Shown here one piece after another: positions 16,211 to 23,776 of a stretch of DNA of 39,928 bases. The number at the start of each line of letters is the position of its first letter. Position 1 is the first letter of the stretch. The position numbers and the translations under genes are program-made. Source of the stretch: Roseovarius nitratireducens (GTDB lineage: Bacteria; Pseudomonadota; Alphaproteobacteria; Rhodobacterales; Rhodobacteraceae); contig NZ_PDNI01000079.1 in assembly GCF_002925845.1 (NCBI RefSeq), positions 1-39,928 on the forward strand, read 5' to 3'. The notes beneath the pieces were generated by a model. That model saw only the letters and a list, made by a program, of their open reading frames with translations, ran no database searches and was not told the DNA's origin.

Positions 16211-17711
16211 CGTCTTGCCCGCGCCGCTCGCCCGCATGGGGTGGCCCGTGCGGGTGGCGGCGGTGCTGGCGGTTGGCGCGGTGGCGGCGCTCGGGCAGGC
16301 CCCGTGGGGGCTGTGGCCTCTGACGCTGATCGGGTTCGCGCTGGTCTATGGGTTTTTCCGGCAGACGGAGGGCTGGCGCGCGGCGGCGTTGCTTGGCTGG
16401 GGCGTGGGCACCGGGCATTTCCTGCTGGCACTTCACTGGATCGTTGAGCCGTTCATGGTCGATGCCGCGCGGCACGCCTGGATGGCGCCTTTTGCGCTTG
16501 TGGGGCTGGCAGGGGGCGCCGGGCTCTACTGGGGTGCTGGGCTGGTGCTGGCGCGCGCGGCCGGCGGCGGCCCGGCCGCCTTTGTCGCCGGGCTGGGGCT
16601 GGCCGAGGCCCTGCGCGGCTGGCTCTTTACCGGATTTCCCTGGGCGCAGCCGGGGCACGCGCTGATCGACACGGCATGGCTGTACTGGGCCGCGTGGCTT
16701 GGTGCGCCGGGGTTGCTGGTGCTGGTGCTGGGGGCGTCGGTGGCGCTTTGGCACGTGGCGGCGGGCGCGCGGGCCTCTGGCGCGGCTGCGCTCGCTGCGG
16801 TGGCGGCATTGTGGCCGCTCGGCGCGGCGCTCACACCCGAGGCGGCGCCCGTGCCCGGGGCGCCGGTGGTGCGGCTTGTCCAGCCGAACGCGCCGCAGCA
16901 CGAGAAGTGGCAGCCCGACAAGGTGCAGACGTTCTTCGATCGCCAGCGCGCCTTCTCGGCGGCGGGCGCGGTGCCGCCCGATCTCGTGGTGTGGCCGGAA
17001 ACGGCAGTGCCGGTGCTGCTCGAACGCGCAGAACCGACGCTTGAGGCCATATCGGAAGCGGCGCGCGGCGCGTCGGTCGTGCTGGGCATCCAGCGCACCG
17101 AGGGGCCGCGCATCTACAACTCGCTGGCCGTGGTCGAGGCGGGCGGCGCGGTGACAGGGGTCTATGACAAGCACCACCTCGTGCCGTTCGGCGAATACAT
17201 GCCGTTCGGCGACCTGCTGGCGCGGTTCGGGATCTACGGGCTCGCGGCCAGCGAGGGGCAGGGCTATTCGGCGGGGCCGGGTGCGCGGCTTGTCGATCTT
17301 GGGCCGCTGGGGCGGGCGCTGCCGTTGATCTGCTACGAGGGGGTTTTCGCACGCGACCTGCTTGCGGCACCGGGGCGCCCCGAATTCCTGCTGCTCATTA
17401 CCAACGATGCCTGGTTTGGAAAAATTTCCGGTCCTTATCAGCACCTTGCGCAGGCACGGCTGCGCAGTGCGGAGCTGGGGCTGCCGATGATCCGGGTGGC
17501 CAATACCGGCGTGTCGGCGATGATCGACGCCACCGGCCGCGTGACCGACCGCATCCCGCTGGGCGAGGCGGGGTGGCGCGATGCGCCGCTGCCGCCGTCC
17601 TTGCCCGAGACCGTCTACGCGCGGCTGGGAGATGTGCCGATGCTGGCGCTCTACGCCGCCCTTCTGGCGTTGTCGTCGTGGCGCAACAGGGCGGGTGCGC
17701 GGCGCATTTAG
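16203..17711 (+). CDS. lnt: Apolipoprotein N-acyltransferase
   Basis: This 502-residue membrane enzyme adds the third acyl chain to the N-terminal cysteine of lipoproteins. The N-terminal half has six or more hydrophobic segments. The C-terminal half is a nitrilase-type domain with the catalytic triad E266 (WPETAVP), K323 (YDKHHLVPFGE) and C377 (ICYEG), close to E267, K335 and C387 of Escherichia coli. The start is GTG at 16203, which overlaps the end of the CorC-like gene. Confidence 0.95.
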   Translation: MSDVLPAPLARMGWPVRVAAVLAVGAVAALGQAPWGLWPLTLIGFALVYGFFRQTEGWRAAALLGWGVGTGHFLLALHWIVEPFMVDAARHAWMAPFALVGLAGGAGLYWGAGLVLARAAGGGPAAFVAGLGLAEALRGWLFTGFPWAQPGHALIDTAWLYWAAWLGAPGLLVLVLGASVALWHVAAGARASGAAALAAVAALWPLGAALTPEAAPVPGAPVVRLVQPNAPQHEKWQPDKVQTFFDRQRAFSAAGAVPPDLVVWPETAVPVLLERAEPTLEAISEAARGASVVLGIQRTEGPRIYNSLAVVEAGGAVTGVYDKHHLVPFGEYMPFGDLLARFGIYGLAASEGQGYSAGPGARLVDLGPLGRALPLICYEGVFARDLLAAPGRPEFLLLITNDAWFGKISGPYQHLAQARLRSAELGLPMIRVANTGVSAMIDATGRVTDRIPLGEAGWRDAPLPPSLPETVYARLGDVPMLALYAALLALSSWRNRAGARRI

Positions 17712-17714
17712 CGA

Positions 17715-17743
17715 TTGACGCCGGGGGCTTGCGGGCTTACCCA
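17715..17743 (+). promoter_or_regulatory. Possible metK promoter
   Basis: TTGACG (17715-17720) is followed after 17 bases by TACCCA, a weak -10. Transcription from here would start near 17750, just at the 5' edge of the riboswitch, which is the arrangement expected for SAM/SAH riboswitches. Confidence 0.4.
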
Positions 17744-17752
17744 CTGTCAATC

Positions 17753-17802
17753 CCGTCACAACGGCTTCCTGGCGTGACGGTTGTACCCAATGGAGCGATC
17801 AC
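17753..17802 (+). promoter_or_regulatory. SAM/SAH-type riboswitch upstream of metK
   Basis: CCGTCAC (17753-17759) pairs with GTGACGG (17774-17780) to form the P1 stem. The loop contains AACGGCTTCCTGGC, the conserved core of the SAM/SAH riboswitch known from Rhodobacterales metK leaders. GCTTCC (17764-17769) can form the pseudoknot with GGAGC (17792-17796), which is also the ribosome binding site of metK, 6 bases before the ATG. This predicts translational repression when S-adenosylmethionine is plentiful. The identification rests on recalled consensus and structure, not on a search. Confidence 0.9.
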
Positions 17803-18969
17803 ATGTCCCGACAGAACTATCTCTTTACCTCCGAATCCGTTTCGGAGGGGCACCCCGACAAGGTCTGCGACCGGATTTCCGACGCGGTGCTCGATGCCTT
17901 CCTGGGTGAGGAAGAGAATGCGCGCGTCGCTTGCGAGACCTTTGCCACCACGAATTGCGTGGTGGTCGGTGGCGAGGTGGGGCTGTCGGACCGCTCGCGG
18001 CTGGCGGAATTCATGGGCCGGATCGACGGGATCGTGCGCGACTGTGTCCGTGACATCGGGTATGAGCAAGACGAATTTCACTGGAATACCTTGCAGTTAC
18101 ACAACATGCTTCATCCTCAGTCGGCGCATATCGCGCAGGGCGTGGACCGCGATGGCGCGGGCGATCAGGGGATCATGTTCGGGTTTGCCGTGGACGAGAC
18201 GCCGGAGCTGATGCCGGCGCCAATCCTGTATTCCCATGCCATCCTCAAACGGCTGGCCGAGGTGAGAAAATCCGGCAAAGAGAAGACGTTAGGCCCCGAT
18301 GCCAAGTCGCAGCTCACGCTGCGCTACGAGAATGGCAAGCCGGTGGAGGTGATGCAACTCGTTCTGTCGACGCAGCACACCGACGAGGCGCAAACCAGCG
18401 ACGACATCCGCGCCATCGTCGAACCTTACATTCGGGAAGTGCTGCCCAATCAATGGCTTACGGACAAAACCGAATGGTGGGTGAACCCGACCGGGACGTT
18501 TGTCATCGGCGGACCGGACGGCGATGCGGGGCTGACCGGGCGCAAGATCATCGTCGATACCTATGGCGGCGCGGCCCCGCACGGGGGCGGGGCGTTTTCC
18601 GGCAAGGACCCGACAAAGGTAGACAGATCAGCGGCTTACGCGGCGCGTTACCTCGCCAAGAACATCGTGGCCGCGGGACTGGCGCACAAATGCACGCTGC
18701 AACTGAGTTATGCCATCGGGGTGGCAAAGCCGTTGTCGATCTACGTGGACACGCACGACACCGGGCAAGTGCATGAATCTGCTATTGAAAATGCGATCAG
18801 CAAGGTCATGGACCTGACCCCGCGCGGCATTCGCGAGCACCTGGAGCTGACGCGGCCGATCTATGCGCGCACCGCCGCCTACGGGCATTTCGGGCGCGCA
18901 CCGGAGGCCGATGGCGGCTTTAGCTGGGAGCGGACCGACCTGGTGGATGCGCTGAAAAAGAGCGTTTGA
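17803..18969 (+). CDS. metK: S-adenosylmethionine synthetase
   Basis: This 388-residue enzyme makes S-adenosylmethionine from methionine and ATP. The motifs are complete: EGHPDKVCD at the N-terminus, [13 protein letters not shown] (ATP-binding hexapeptide region), [12 protein letters not shown], and the phosphate loop [19 protein letters not shown]. Its ribosome binding site is part of the riboswitch pseudoknot immediately upstream. trmB, a SAM-dependent methyltransferase, follows after about 43 bases. Confidence 0.98.
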   Translation: MSRQNYLFTSESVSEGHPDKVCDRISDAVLDAFLGEEENARVACETFATTNCVVVGGEVGLSDRSRLAEFMGRIDGIVRDCVRDIGYEQDEFHWNTLQLHNMLHPQSAHIAQGVDRDGAGDQGIMFGFAVDETPELMPAPILYSHAILKRLAEVRKSGKEKTLGPDAKSQLTLRYENGKPVEVMQLVLSTQHTDEAQTSDDIRAIVEPYIREVLPNQWLTDKTEWWVNPTGTFVIGGPDGDAGLTGRKIIVDTYGGAAPHGGGAFSGKDPTKVDRSAAYAARYLAKNIVAAGLAHKCTLQLSYAIGVAKPLSIYVDTHDTGQVHESAIENAISKVMDLTPRGIREHLELTRPIYARTAAYGHFGRAPEADGGFSWERTDLVDALKKSV

Positions 18970-19012
18970 ACAACGGCTTGGCGCGCGTTCTTCGTGTGAC
19001 ATGCGAGGTGAT

Positions 19013-19726
19013 ATGACGGCCCAACACCACCCGAAAGGCGCGCCGTGGCGCAATTTTCACGGGCGTATCAAGGGCAAGGCGCTGCGCCCCAACCAGGAGG
19101 CGTGGCTGGACGAGGACCTGGGCCGTTTGTCGCCCGGGGCGGTCGATTGGGAGATCAATCCCGAGCGGAAACCCATTGATCTGAAAGACTATTTCGGAGA
19201 CCGGGAAATCTGGCTGGAGATCGGGTTCGGCGGTGGCGAGCACATGGTGCACCAGGCGGTTGCGAACCCGGAGGTGGGGATCGTCGGCTGCGAGCCTTAC
19301 ATCAACGGCGTGGCCATGCTGTTGGGCAAGATCCGCAAGTCTGGCGCACAAAATATTGCGGTCTACCCGGGGGACGTCCGCAACATGTTTGATGTTTTGC
19401 CCGAGGAGTCGATCTCGCGTGCCTTCCTGCTCTATCCCGATCCGTGGCCGAAAAAGCGCCATCACAAGCGCCGTTTCGTCACTGAAGAACATTTAAGACC
19501 GCTATCCAAGTGCCTGAAAAAAGGGGCAAATTTCAGAGTTGCAACCGATATCCCCGACTACGTGCGCCAGACATTGGAAGAGGTGCCGCGGTACGGGTTC
19601 GAATGGCTGGCGGAGCGGCCCGGCGATTGGCGCGCGCCGTGGAACGACTGGATTTCAACACGTTACGAGCAAAAGGCGCTGCGCGAGGGGCGCGTGCCGC
19701 ATTACCTGACATTTCGCCGGACCTGA
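19013..19726 (+). CDS. trmB: tRNA (guanine-N7)-methyltransferase
   Basis: This 237-residue Rossmann methyltransferase makes m7G46 in tRNA. The SAM-binding motif EIGFGGGEH, GCEPYINGV and the signature LLYPDPWPKKRHHKRR are all present. The ATG at 19013 was chosen because GAGGTG lies just upstream. An ATG at 19001 would add four residues. It shares a cellular theme with metK, which supplies its cofactor. The 3' end faces the convergent sulfotransferase across a pair of small palindromes. Confidence 0.95.
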   Translation: MTAQHHPKGAPWRNFHGRIKGKALRPNQEAWLDEDLGRLSPGAVDWEINPERKPIDLKDYFGDREIWLEIGFGGGEHMVHQAVANPEVGIVGCEPYINGVAMLLGKIRKSGAQNIAVYPGDVRNMFDVLPEESISRAFLLYPDPWPKKRHHKRRFVTEEHLRPLSKCLKKGANFRVATDIPDYVRQTLEEVPRYGFEWLAERPGDWRAPWNDWISTRYEQKALREGRVPHYLTFRRT

Positions 19727-19731
19727 ACCGC

Positions 19732-19768
19732 GAACCTGCAGGTTCACGCGCCGAACCGGGAGGTTCGG
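19732..19768. repeat. Two palindromes between convergent genes
   Basis: GAACCTGCAGGTTC (19732-19745) is a perfect 14-base palindrome. CCGAACC (19751-19757) and GGTTCGG (19762-19768) form a 7-base stem with a four-base loop. Both share the GAACC/GGTTC core. They may act as a bidirectional end signal for trmB and the sulfotransferase, but no T-run follows. Confidence 0.5.
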
Positions 19769-19794
19769 GACGGACAGCGCGCGCGCCGTTAACC

Positions 19795-20427
19795 TTATTC
19801 CGGCTCGCCGCCGAAATGCGCCCAGAACTCGTCGCGCGGGTTCGACCGGGGGAAGGGCGTATCCGGCACCGGCACGCGCAGGAAATCGCAGAGCGGCCCC
19901 CACCCGTCGGCGACATTGAAGATCAACAGCCGGTCGGCGGGGACGGTTTCGCGCACGGCGCGGTTGTTGGCGCGGTAGGCGGCGATGGCGCAGTCGCGGT
20001 CGGTGTGATCGACGAAGGTGTTTTTCAGGAACCAGCCGGACATGGTGTCGAAGATGTCGCGGATATGCGGCGGCAGGTCCAGCGTCGGGGCGTTGGTAAA
20101 GAACTTGCTGATGGTGGTGCTGAAGCTGCGCCACCAATCTTCTTCGGGGCGCTCGGTATGGATGACCTTGGCGTCGGGGAAGGCGTAGATCGTCCGCGGC
20201 CAGACGGCGGCGCCGGGCCAGTCCACCTGCGACTTGAACCCGGCAAAGACCTCGTGCCAGTCCACCGGCGCGCCGCGGGCGATGGCGGCCCAGTGGGCGG
20301 GCTGTTCGGGGCGCTGCATCACCTCGTACATGTGGTGACAGGGGCCGAAGCCCAGCTCTTCGAGGGCGAGCTTGGTGGACATGGTGCCGGTGCGCCCGAA
20401 ACCGGAGCCGATGATCTGAAGGGACAT
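19795..20427 (-). CDS. Sulfotransferase family protein
   Basis: This 210-residue protein resembles the Sulfotransfer_4 family, P-loop-like enzymes that use PAPS. The N-terminal GSGFGRTGTMSTKLALEELG is the 5'-phosphosulfate-binding loop. VIHTERPEEDWWRSF and FLRVPVPDTPFPRSN are typical later motifs. No membrane segment or signal is seen. The acceptor cannot be deduced. GGAG lies about ten bases before the ATG at 20427. The next minus-strand gene upstream, mttB-like, ends 116 bases away. Confidence 0.85.
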   Translation of the reverse strand: MSLQIIGSGFGRTGTMSTKLALEELGFGPCHHMYEVMQRPEQPAHWAAIARGAPVDWHEVFAGFKSQVDWPGAAVWPRTIYAFPDAKVIHTERPEEDWWRSFSTTISKFFTNAPTLDLPPHIRDIFDTMSGWFLKNTFVDHTDRDCAIAAYRANNRAVRETVPADRLLIFNVADGWGPLCDFLRVPVPDTPFPRSNPRDEFWAHFGGEPE

Positions 20428-20543
20428 GGGCGTGGTCTCCTGATGCGTCGAACGGGGACAGAATACCCGGGGTCGCGGAATTGTCCTAGCCGAAACCGGA
20501 CCCGGGCGGCGCGGCGGGATACCGACCTGCCGCCCGGGGACCG

Positions 20544-22082
20544 TTACGACCCCAGATGTATCCGGAACCGCGCGCGGATCGCCACGTCCAGGTCAGGCGC
20601 AAAGCGGGCGGGCGCGCGGGTGGCGAGGATGCGCTGCTTGCGGGCGGTGGCGGTGGCGATGAGGTCGGGCTGGCCCTGCTCGACCCATTCCTTGGGCGAG
20701 GCGCGGTTGGCGCAGGCGGGGTAGAGGTAGTCGGTCTGCATCCGCGCCAGCGTCTGGCCCGCACCGAGGTAATGGCCCGGACCGCCGATGCAGGCGTCGC
20801 GGATCACCTCGAGGCTGAGCGTGTCCTCGTCCACCTCGATGCCGCGCACGCATCGGAGCGCCTGGCCGATCAGGTCATCGCCGAGGATGAGCGACTCGTG
20901 GCAGAAGCCCAGCAGCGAGGCGTGCATCCCGGCCGCCTCGTAGACCATGTTGAGGCCTGCGAGCCCGGCCATGACGTTGGAGGTGGCCTGCTCCCACCCG
21001 GCCTGCATGTCGGGCAGCTTGGAATCGGCGATGCCGCCGACCGCGCCGCCGGGCAGGCCGTAGAACTTGTGCATCTGCGCGCAGCCCGCCGACAGGAGCG
21101 CCTGCTCGCCCGAGCCGCCGGACATCGCGCCGGTGCGCAGATCGCTGACGAAGGGCCAGGTGCCGAAGATCGCCGGGTGGCCCGGCTTGACCGCGTTCAC
21201 GTAGACCAGCCCGGCGAGGCATTCGGCCATCGCCTGCACGATGGCGCCCGCGATGGGGGCGGGGGCGGTGGCCCCGGCCTGCCCGGCGGACAGGAGCAGC
21301 ACCGGCATGCCGCTGCGGATCACCTCCTCCATCACGCGGCAGGATTCGGTCGCGAATTTCATCGGCGGGACGACGAAGCAATTGGAATTGCTGACGAAGG
21401 GGCGATCGCGCCACGCGCCCTCGCCGCCCGCGACCAGGTGCAGCATCTCGATCGCGTCGGCGACGAACTCCGGTTCGGTGAAGGACACGCCGACATGCTT
21501 GGTGGTGCCCGCGCAGCAGGCGTAGAGCGTGTTGAGGTCCATCTCGCGGTTGTCGACGATGTCGCGGCAGACCAACGGGCGTTGCACGAAATGGATATTG
21601 TCGAGCGTGTCGGCGATGCGCGCGGCGTCGTGCAGGTCCTGCACGGTGCTGTCGCGGTAGTCGCCGGTGGCCACGTCCACGAGATGCACCGCCGCGCCCG
21701 CCGTGCCGTAATGCACGCGGTTGCCCGAGAGGGTCAGGTCGTGGCGCGGGTCGCGGCCGTGCAGGGTGATCGCGCGGTTGGCGCGGGCGATGGTGTCCTC
21801 GATCAGCGCGCGGGGAAAGCGCAGCCGCCCGTCGGGGCCGGGGATGGCACCCGCGCGGGTCATGTGCTCGACGCCGGAGGGGGGCGCGTCGGCGAGGCCG
21901 ATCTGTTCGAGCGCGTCGAGTGCCGCGGCGTGGATGCGGCGCATCTGTAGCTCTGTCAGCGGGTGGTAGAGCCCGCCGTCGAGGCCCGGGCGGACCGGGC
22001 GCAGTGTGTCGGCGAGGGGGGCGGCGCGTGCGTCACGGCGCGCGGCGCGGCCGCCGGAGCGGCGCGGGGCGGTGGCTGTCAT
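20544..22082 (-). CDS. Trimethylamine methyltransferase (MttB) family protein, non-pyrrolysine type
   Basis: This 512-residue protein belongs to the MttB/COG5598 superfamily (HYGTAGAAVHLVD, CAGTTKHVGVSF, SAGQAGATAPAPIAGAI, GGSGEQALLSAG). The frame is uninterrupted, so there is no amber codon for pyrrolysine as in archaeal MttB. The non-pyrrolysine relative MtgB demethylates glycine betaine, and a quaternary amine is a reasonable guess here too. No cognate corrinoid protein is encoded in the window, which leaves the methyl acceptor open. The ATG at 22082 was chosen because upstream frame extends into non-coding DNA. The two dehydrogenases at 29725-34859 would fit downstream steps. Confidence 0.85.
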   Translation of the reverse strand: MTATAPRRSGGRAARRDARAAPLADTLRPVRPGLDGGLYHPLTELQMRRIHAAALDALEQIGLADAPPSGVEHMTRAGAIPGPDGRLRFPRALIEDTIARANRAITLHGRDPRHDLTLSGNRVHYGTAGAAVHLVDVATGDYRDSTVQDLHDAARIADTLDNIHFVQRPLVCRDIVDNREMDLNTLYACCAGTTKHVGVSFTEPEFVADAIEMLHLVAGGEGAWRDRPFVSNSNCFVVPPMKFATESCRVMEEVIRSGMPVLLLSAGQAGATAPAPIAGAIVQAMAECLAGLVYVNAVKPGHPAIFGTWPFVSDLRTGAMSGGSGEQALLSAGCAQMHKFYGLPGGAVGGIADSKLPDMQAGWEQATSNVMAGLAGLNMVYEAAGMHASLLGFCHESLILGDDLIGQALRCVRGIEVDEDTLSLEVIRDACIGGPGHYLGAGQTLARMQTDYLYPACANRASPKEWVEQGQPDLIATATARKQRILATRAPARFAPDLDVAIRARFRIHLGS

Positions 22083-22360
22083 CGGGAATTGTCCTTGGCA
22101 AGATCGCAGGGTGGGGTGCGGCGGTTGGCGTGCCCTCAGGGCCGCCCGCGCGGGGCAAGCCCACGTTCCGCCCCGATGGTGCGGCATACGAGCGCGATCT
22201 TGCTGCGTGGGGCCATGACGCCGTCCTCCTTCGGCGAGCAAAACCGAATCGGCCCGGCCTGTCTGTCGTGTTTGCGACCGGTGTCGCAAACGGAACATGA
22301 TGGGGCGGGTGTCGGCTCTTGGGGGGCGGTGGGGCAGCCTGAGCCTGGGGGGTGGTATTT
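22083..22360. other. Leader region of the mttB-like gene
   Basis: This is the part of the 513-base gap between lacI and the mttB-like gene that is not covered by repeat copy B. Apart from the inverted repeat at 22271-22292 no gene or RNA was seen. Confidence 0.5.
22271..22292. promoter_or_regulatory. Operator-like inverted repeat upstream of the mttB-like gene
   Basis: GTTTGCGAC (22271-22279) and GTCGCAAAC (22284-22292) are perfect 9-base arms around CGGT. The site lies about 190 bases before the gene start. A related half-site, GTTTGCGAC followed by GG and TGTCG, occurs at 32207-32226 before a dimethylglycine dehydrogenase-like gene. A shared regulator is possible. Confidence 0.5.
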
Positions 22361-22590
22361 GGCCTGTTACGGACTCGGGATTAGCCGCGCATCGACGGGC
22401 CGCGGTGCGGCGATCCGACGATGGTTCTGCCGCGCTTTATGGCTGCCAAATCCGAAAAAGGCCCGAGCGGGACGCAGGTTCCAGCCAAATCGCCGGGCCG
22501 TGGGTGCGGCCCGTCGATGCGCGGCGGCGCGTGACCGCGCCTTTACTCCGCGCATTGGCACCAAGCTGTGAGGGTCCGCTCCACGTCAAA
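22361..22590 (-). repeat. Dispersed inverted-repeat element, copy B (full length)
   Basis: This copy of about 230 bases ends a few bases from the lacI stop. The long arms GCCGCGCATCGACGGGCCGC (22384-22403) and its exact complement (22506-22525) are separated by 102 bases. A second hairpin follows directly (GGCGCG 22526-22531, CGCGCC 22536-22541), then the conserved tail TCCGCGCATTGGCACCAAGC and the outer end GTCCGCTCCACG. The left half is nearly identical to copy A in reverse. The element faces lacI in the same way as the other copies face their upstream genes. Confidence 0.88.
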
Positions 22591-22595
22591 CCCCG

Positions 22596-23648
22596 TCACC
22601 CCGGACCCCCTGCGACCGGTGGCGGGCCGAGCGAGGCGCGCCACGCGATCCCGGCGTCGAGGCGCAGGCCGGGGGGCGGGGCGGCGCCCGCGCGCATGTC
22701 GAGCAGCATTTGCGCCGCGCGCCGGCCCATCTCGCAATGCGGCACGTGCACGGTGGTGAGCGCGGGGGTGAGGATCGCGGCCAGTTCGATATCGTCGAAG
22801 CCGGTGACCGAGACGTCGCCGGGCACGTCGATCCCCAGCGCGCGCGCCTGCGTGACGGCGCCTGCGGCGAGCACGTCGTTGCCGCACAGCACCGCCGTGG
22901 GGCGCGGATGCGCGTCCATCAGGCGGGCAAAGGCGGCGGCGCCGTTGGCGATGGAATAGGGCGTTTCCTCGACCAGTAGCGCGCGCGCGTCGAGCCCCGC
23001 CGCCGTCATCGCTGCGCAGACGCCTTCGAAGCGTGCGCGCGCGCGGTCGTTGCCGGCGCGGTCGGCGGTGATGAGGGCAAGGCGGCGGTGGCCGAGCGCG
23101 ATCACCTCGGCGGTGAGCGCCTGCATTGCCGCGCGGTTGTCGAAGCCCACGCAGGGCCGTGGCGCGCCCTCGTCCCAGGCCCAGGCGACGAGGTAGGGGA
23201 TGTGCTGGCGGTCGAGCAGGGCGTAGGCGGCCGCGGTCCGGTCATGGCCGATCAGCAGGAGCGCCTCGGCGCCGCGCGTGATGAGGGTGCGGATCTGGTC
23301 CTCTTCCTGCTCGGGCTTGTAGGAGGAGGATGCCACCAGCAGCGTCACGCCATGCTCGCGCAGCGTGTCCTGAAATGCCTGGAGCCCGCGCGCGAAGATG
23401 GCGTTGTCCATCGTGGGGATCACTGCGCCGAAGGTGTTGGTGCGGCGGGCCGCGAGCGCGCGGGCCCCGAAATTGGGCGCGTAGCCGAGATCGCGAACCG
23501 CCTGCATCACCCGGTCGCGCGTGGCCTGCGTGACCTGGCTGGGGGCGTTGAGGGCGCGCGAGACCGTGGCCGTGGAGACGCCCGCGCGCGCCGCCACGTC
23601 CGAGAGGGTGGGGGCGCCGGGGGCGGTGTCTGTGCGGTCGGGTGGCAA
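22596..23648 (-). CDS. LacI-family transcriptional regulator
   Basis: This 350-residue protein has a LacI helix-turn-helix near residues 14-33 (TLSDVAARAGVSTATVSRAL), a hinge-helix region near 60-68 (ARALAARR) and a periplasmic-binding-protein-type effector domain with the usual TAVLCGNDVLA and VSVTGFDDIELA. The start is TTG at 23648 with GGAG about eight bases upstream. It is divergent from the HpsN-like gene, and two LacI-type operators with the AAGCGCTT core lie in the 128 bases between them. It probably represses the dehydrogenase until a sulfonate or sugar-like effector binds. Confidence 0.92.
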   Translation of the reverse strand: MPPDRTDTAPGAPTLSDVAARAGVSTATVSRALNAPSQVTQATRDRVMQAVRDLGYAPNFGARALAARRTNTFGAVIPTMDNAIFARGLQAFQDTLREHGVTLLVASSSYKPEQEEDQIRTLITRGAEALLLIGHDRTAAAYALLDRQHIPYLVAWAWDEGAPRPCVGFDNRAAMQALTAEVIALGHRRLALITADRAGNDRARARFEGVCAAMTAAGLDARALLVEETPYSIANGAAAFARLMDAHPRPTAVLCGNDVLAAGAVTQARALGIDVPGDVSVTGFDDIELAAILTPALTTVHVPHCEMGRRAAQMLLDMRAGAAPPPGLRLDAGIAWRASLGPPPVAGGPG

Positions 23649-23690
23649 GGGGCGGTCTCCGGGCTGGTCGGGCGCAGTCTAGCGCCGGGA

Positions 23691-23740
23691 TGCAAGCGCT
23701 TTCAATCGGGCTTGCGTCAGAATATGTAAGCGCTTACATC
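23691..23740 (+). promoter_or_regulatory. Promoter of the HpsN-like gene with LacI operators
   Basis: TTGCGT (23712-23717) and TACATC (23735-23740) form a -35/-10 pair with a 17-base spacer. ATGTAAGCGCTTACAT (23724-23739) is a perfect 16-base palindrome with the LacI-family AAGCGCTT core. It fills the spacer and covers the -10. A second, imperfect site TGCAAGCGCTTTCA lies at 23691-23704. This layout strongly suggests direct repression by the divergent LacI regulator. Confidence 0.8.
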
Positions 23741-23776
23741 TTGCCGAATACACAATTTTTCGCGGAGGAGGCGCGC

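Noticed and set aside
23736-23751. Resemblance of the HpsN promoter segment to the terminator tail CGGCAAGATG
   Set aside because: It is only about eleven matching bases with no hairpin, in a promoter. This is probably chance.
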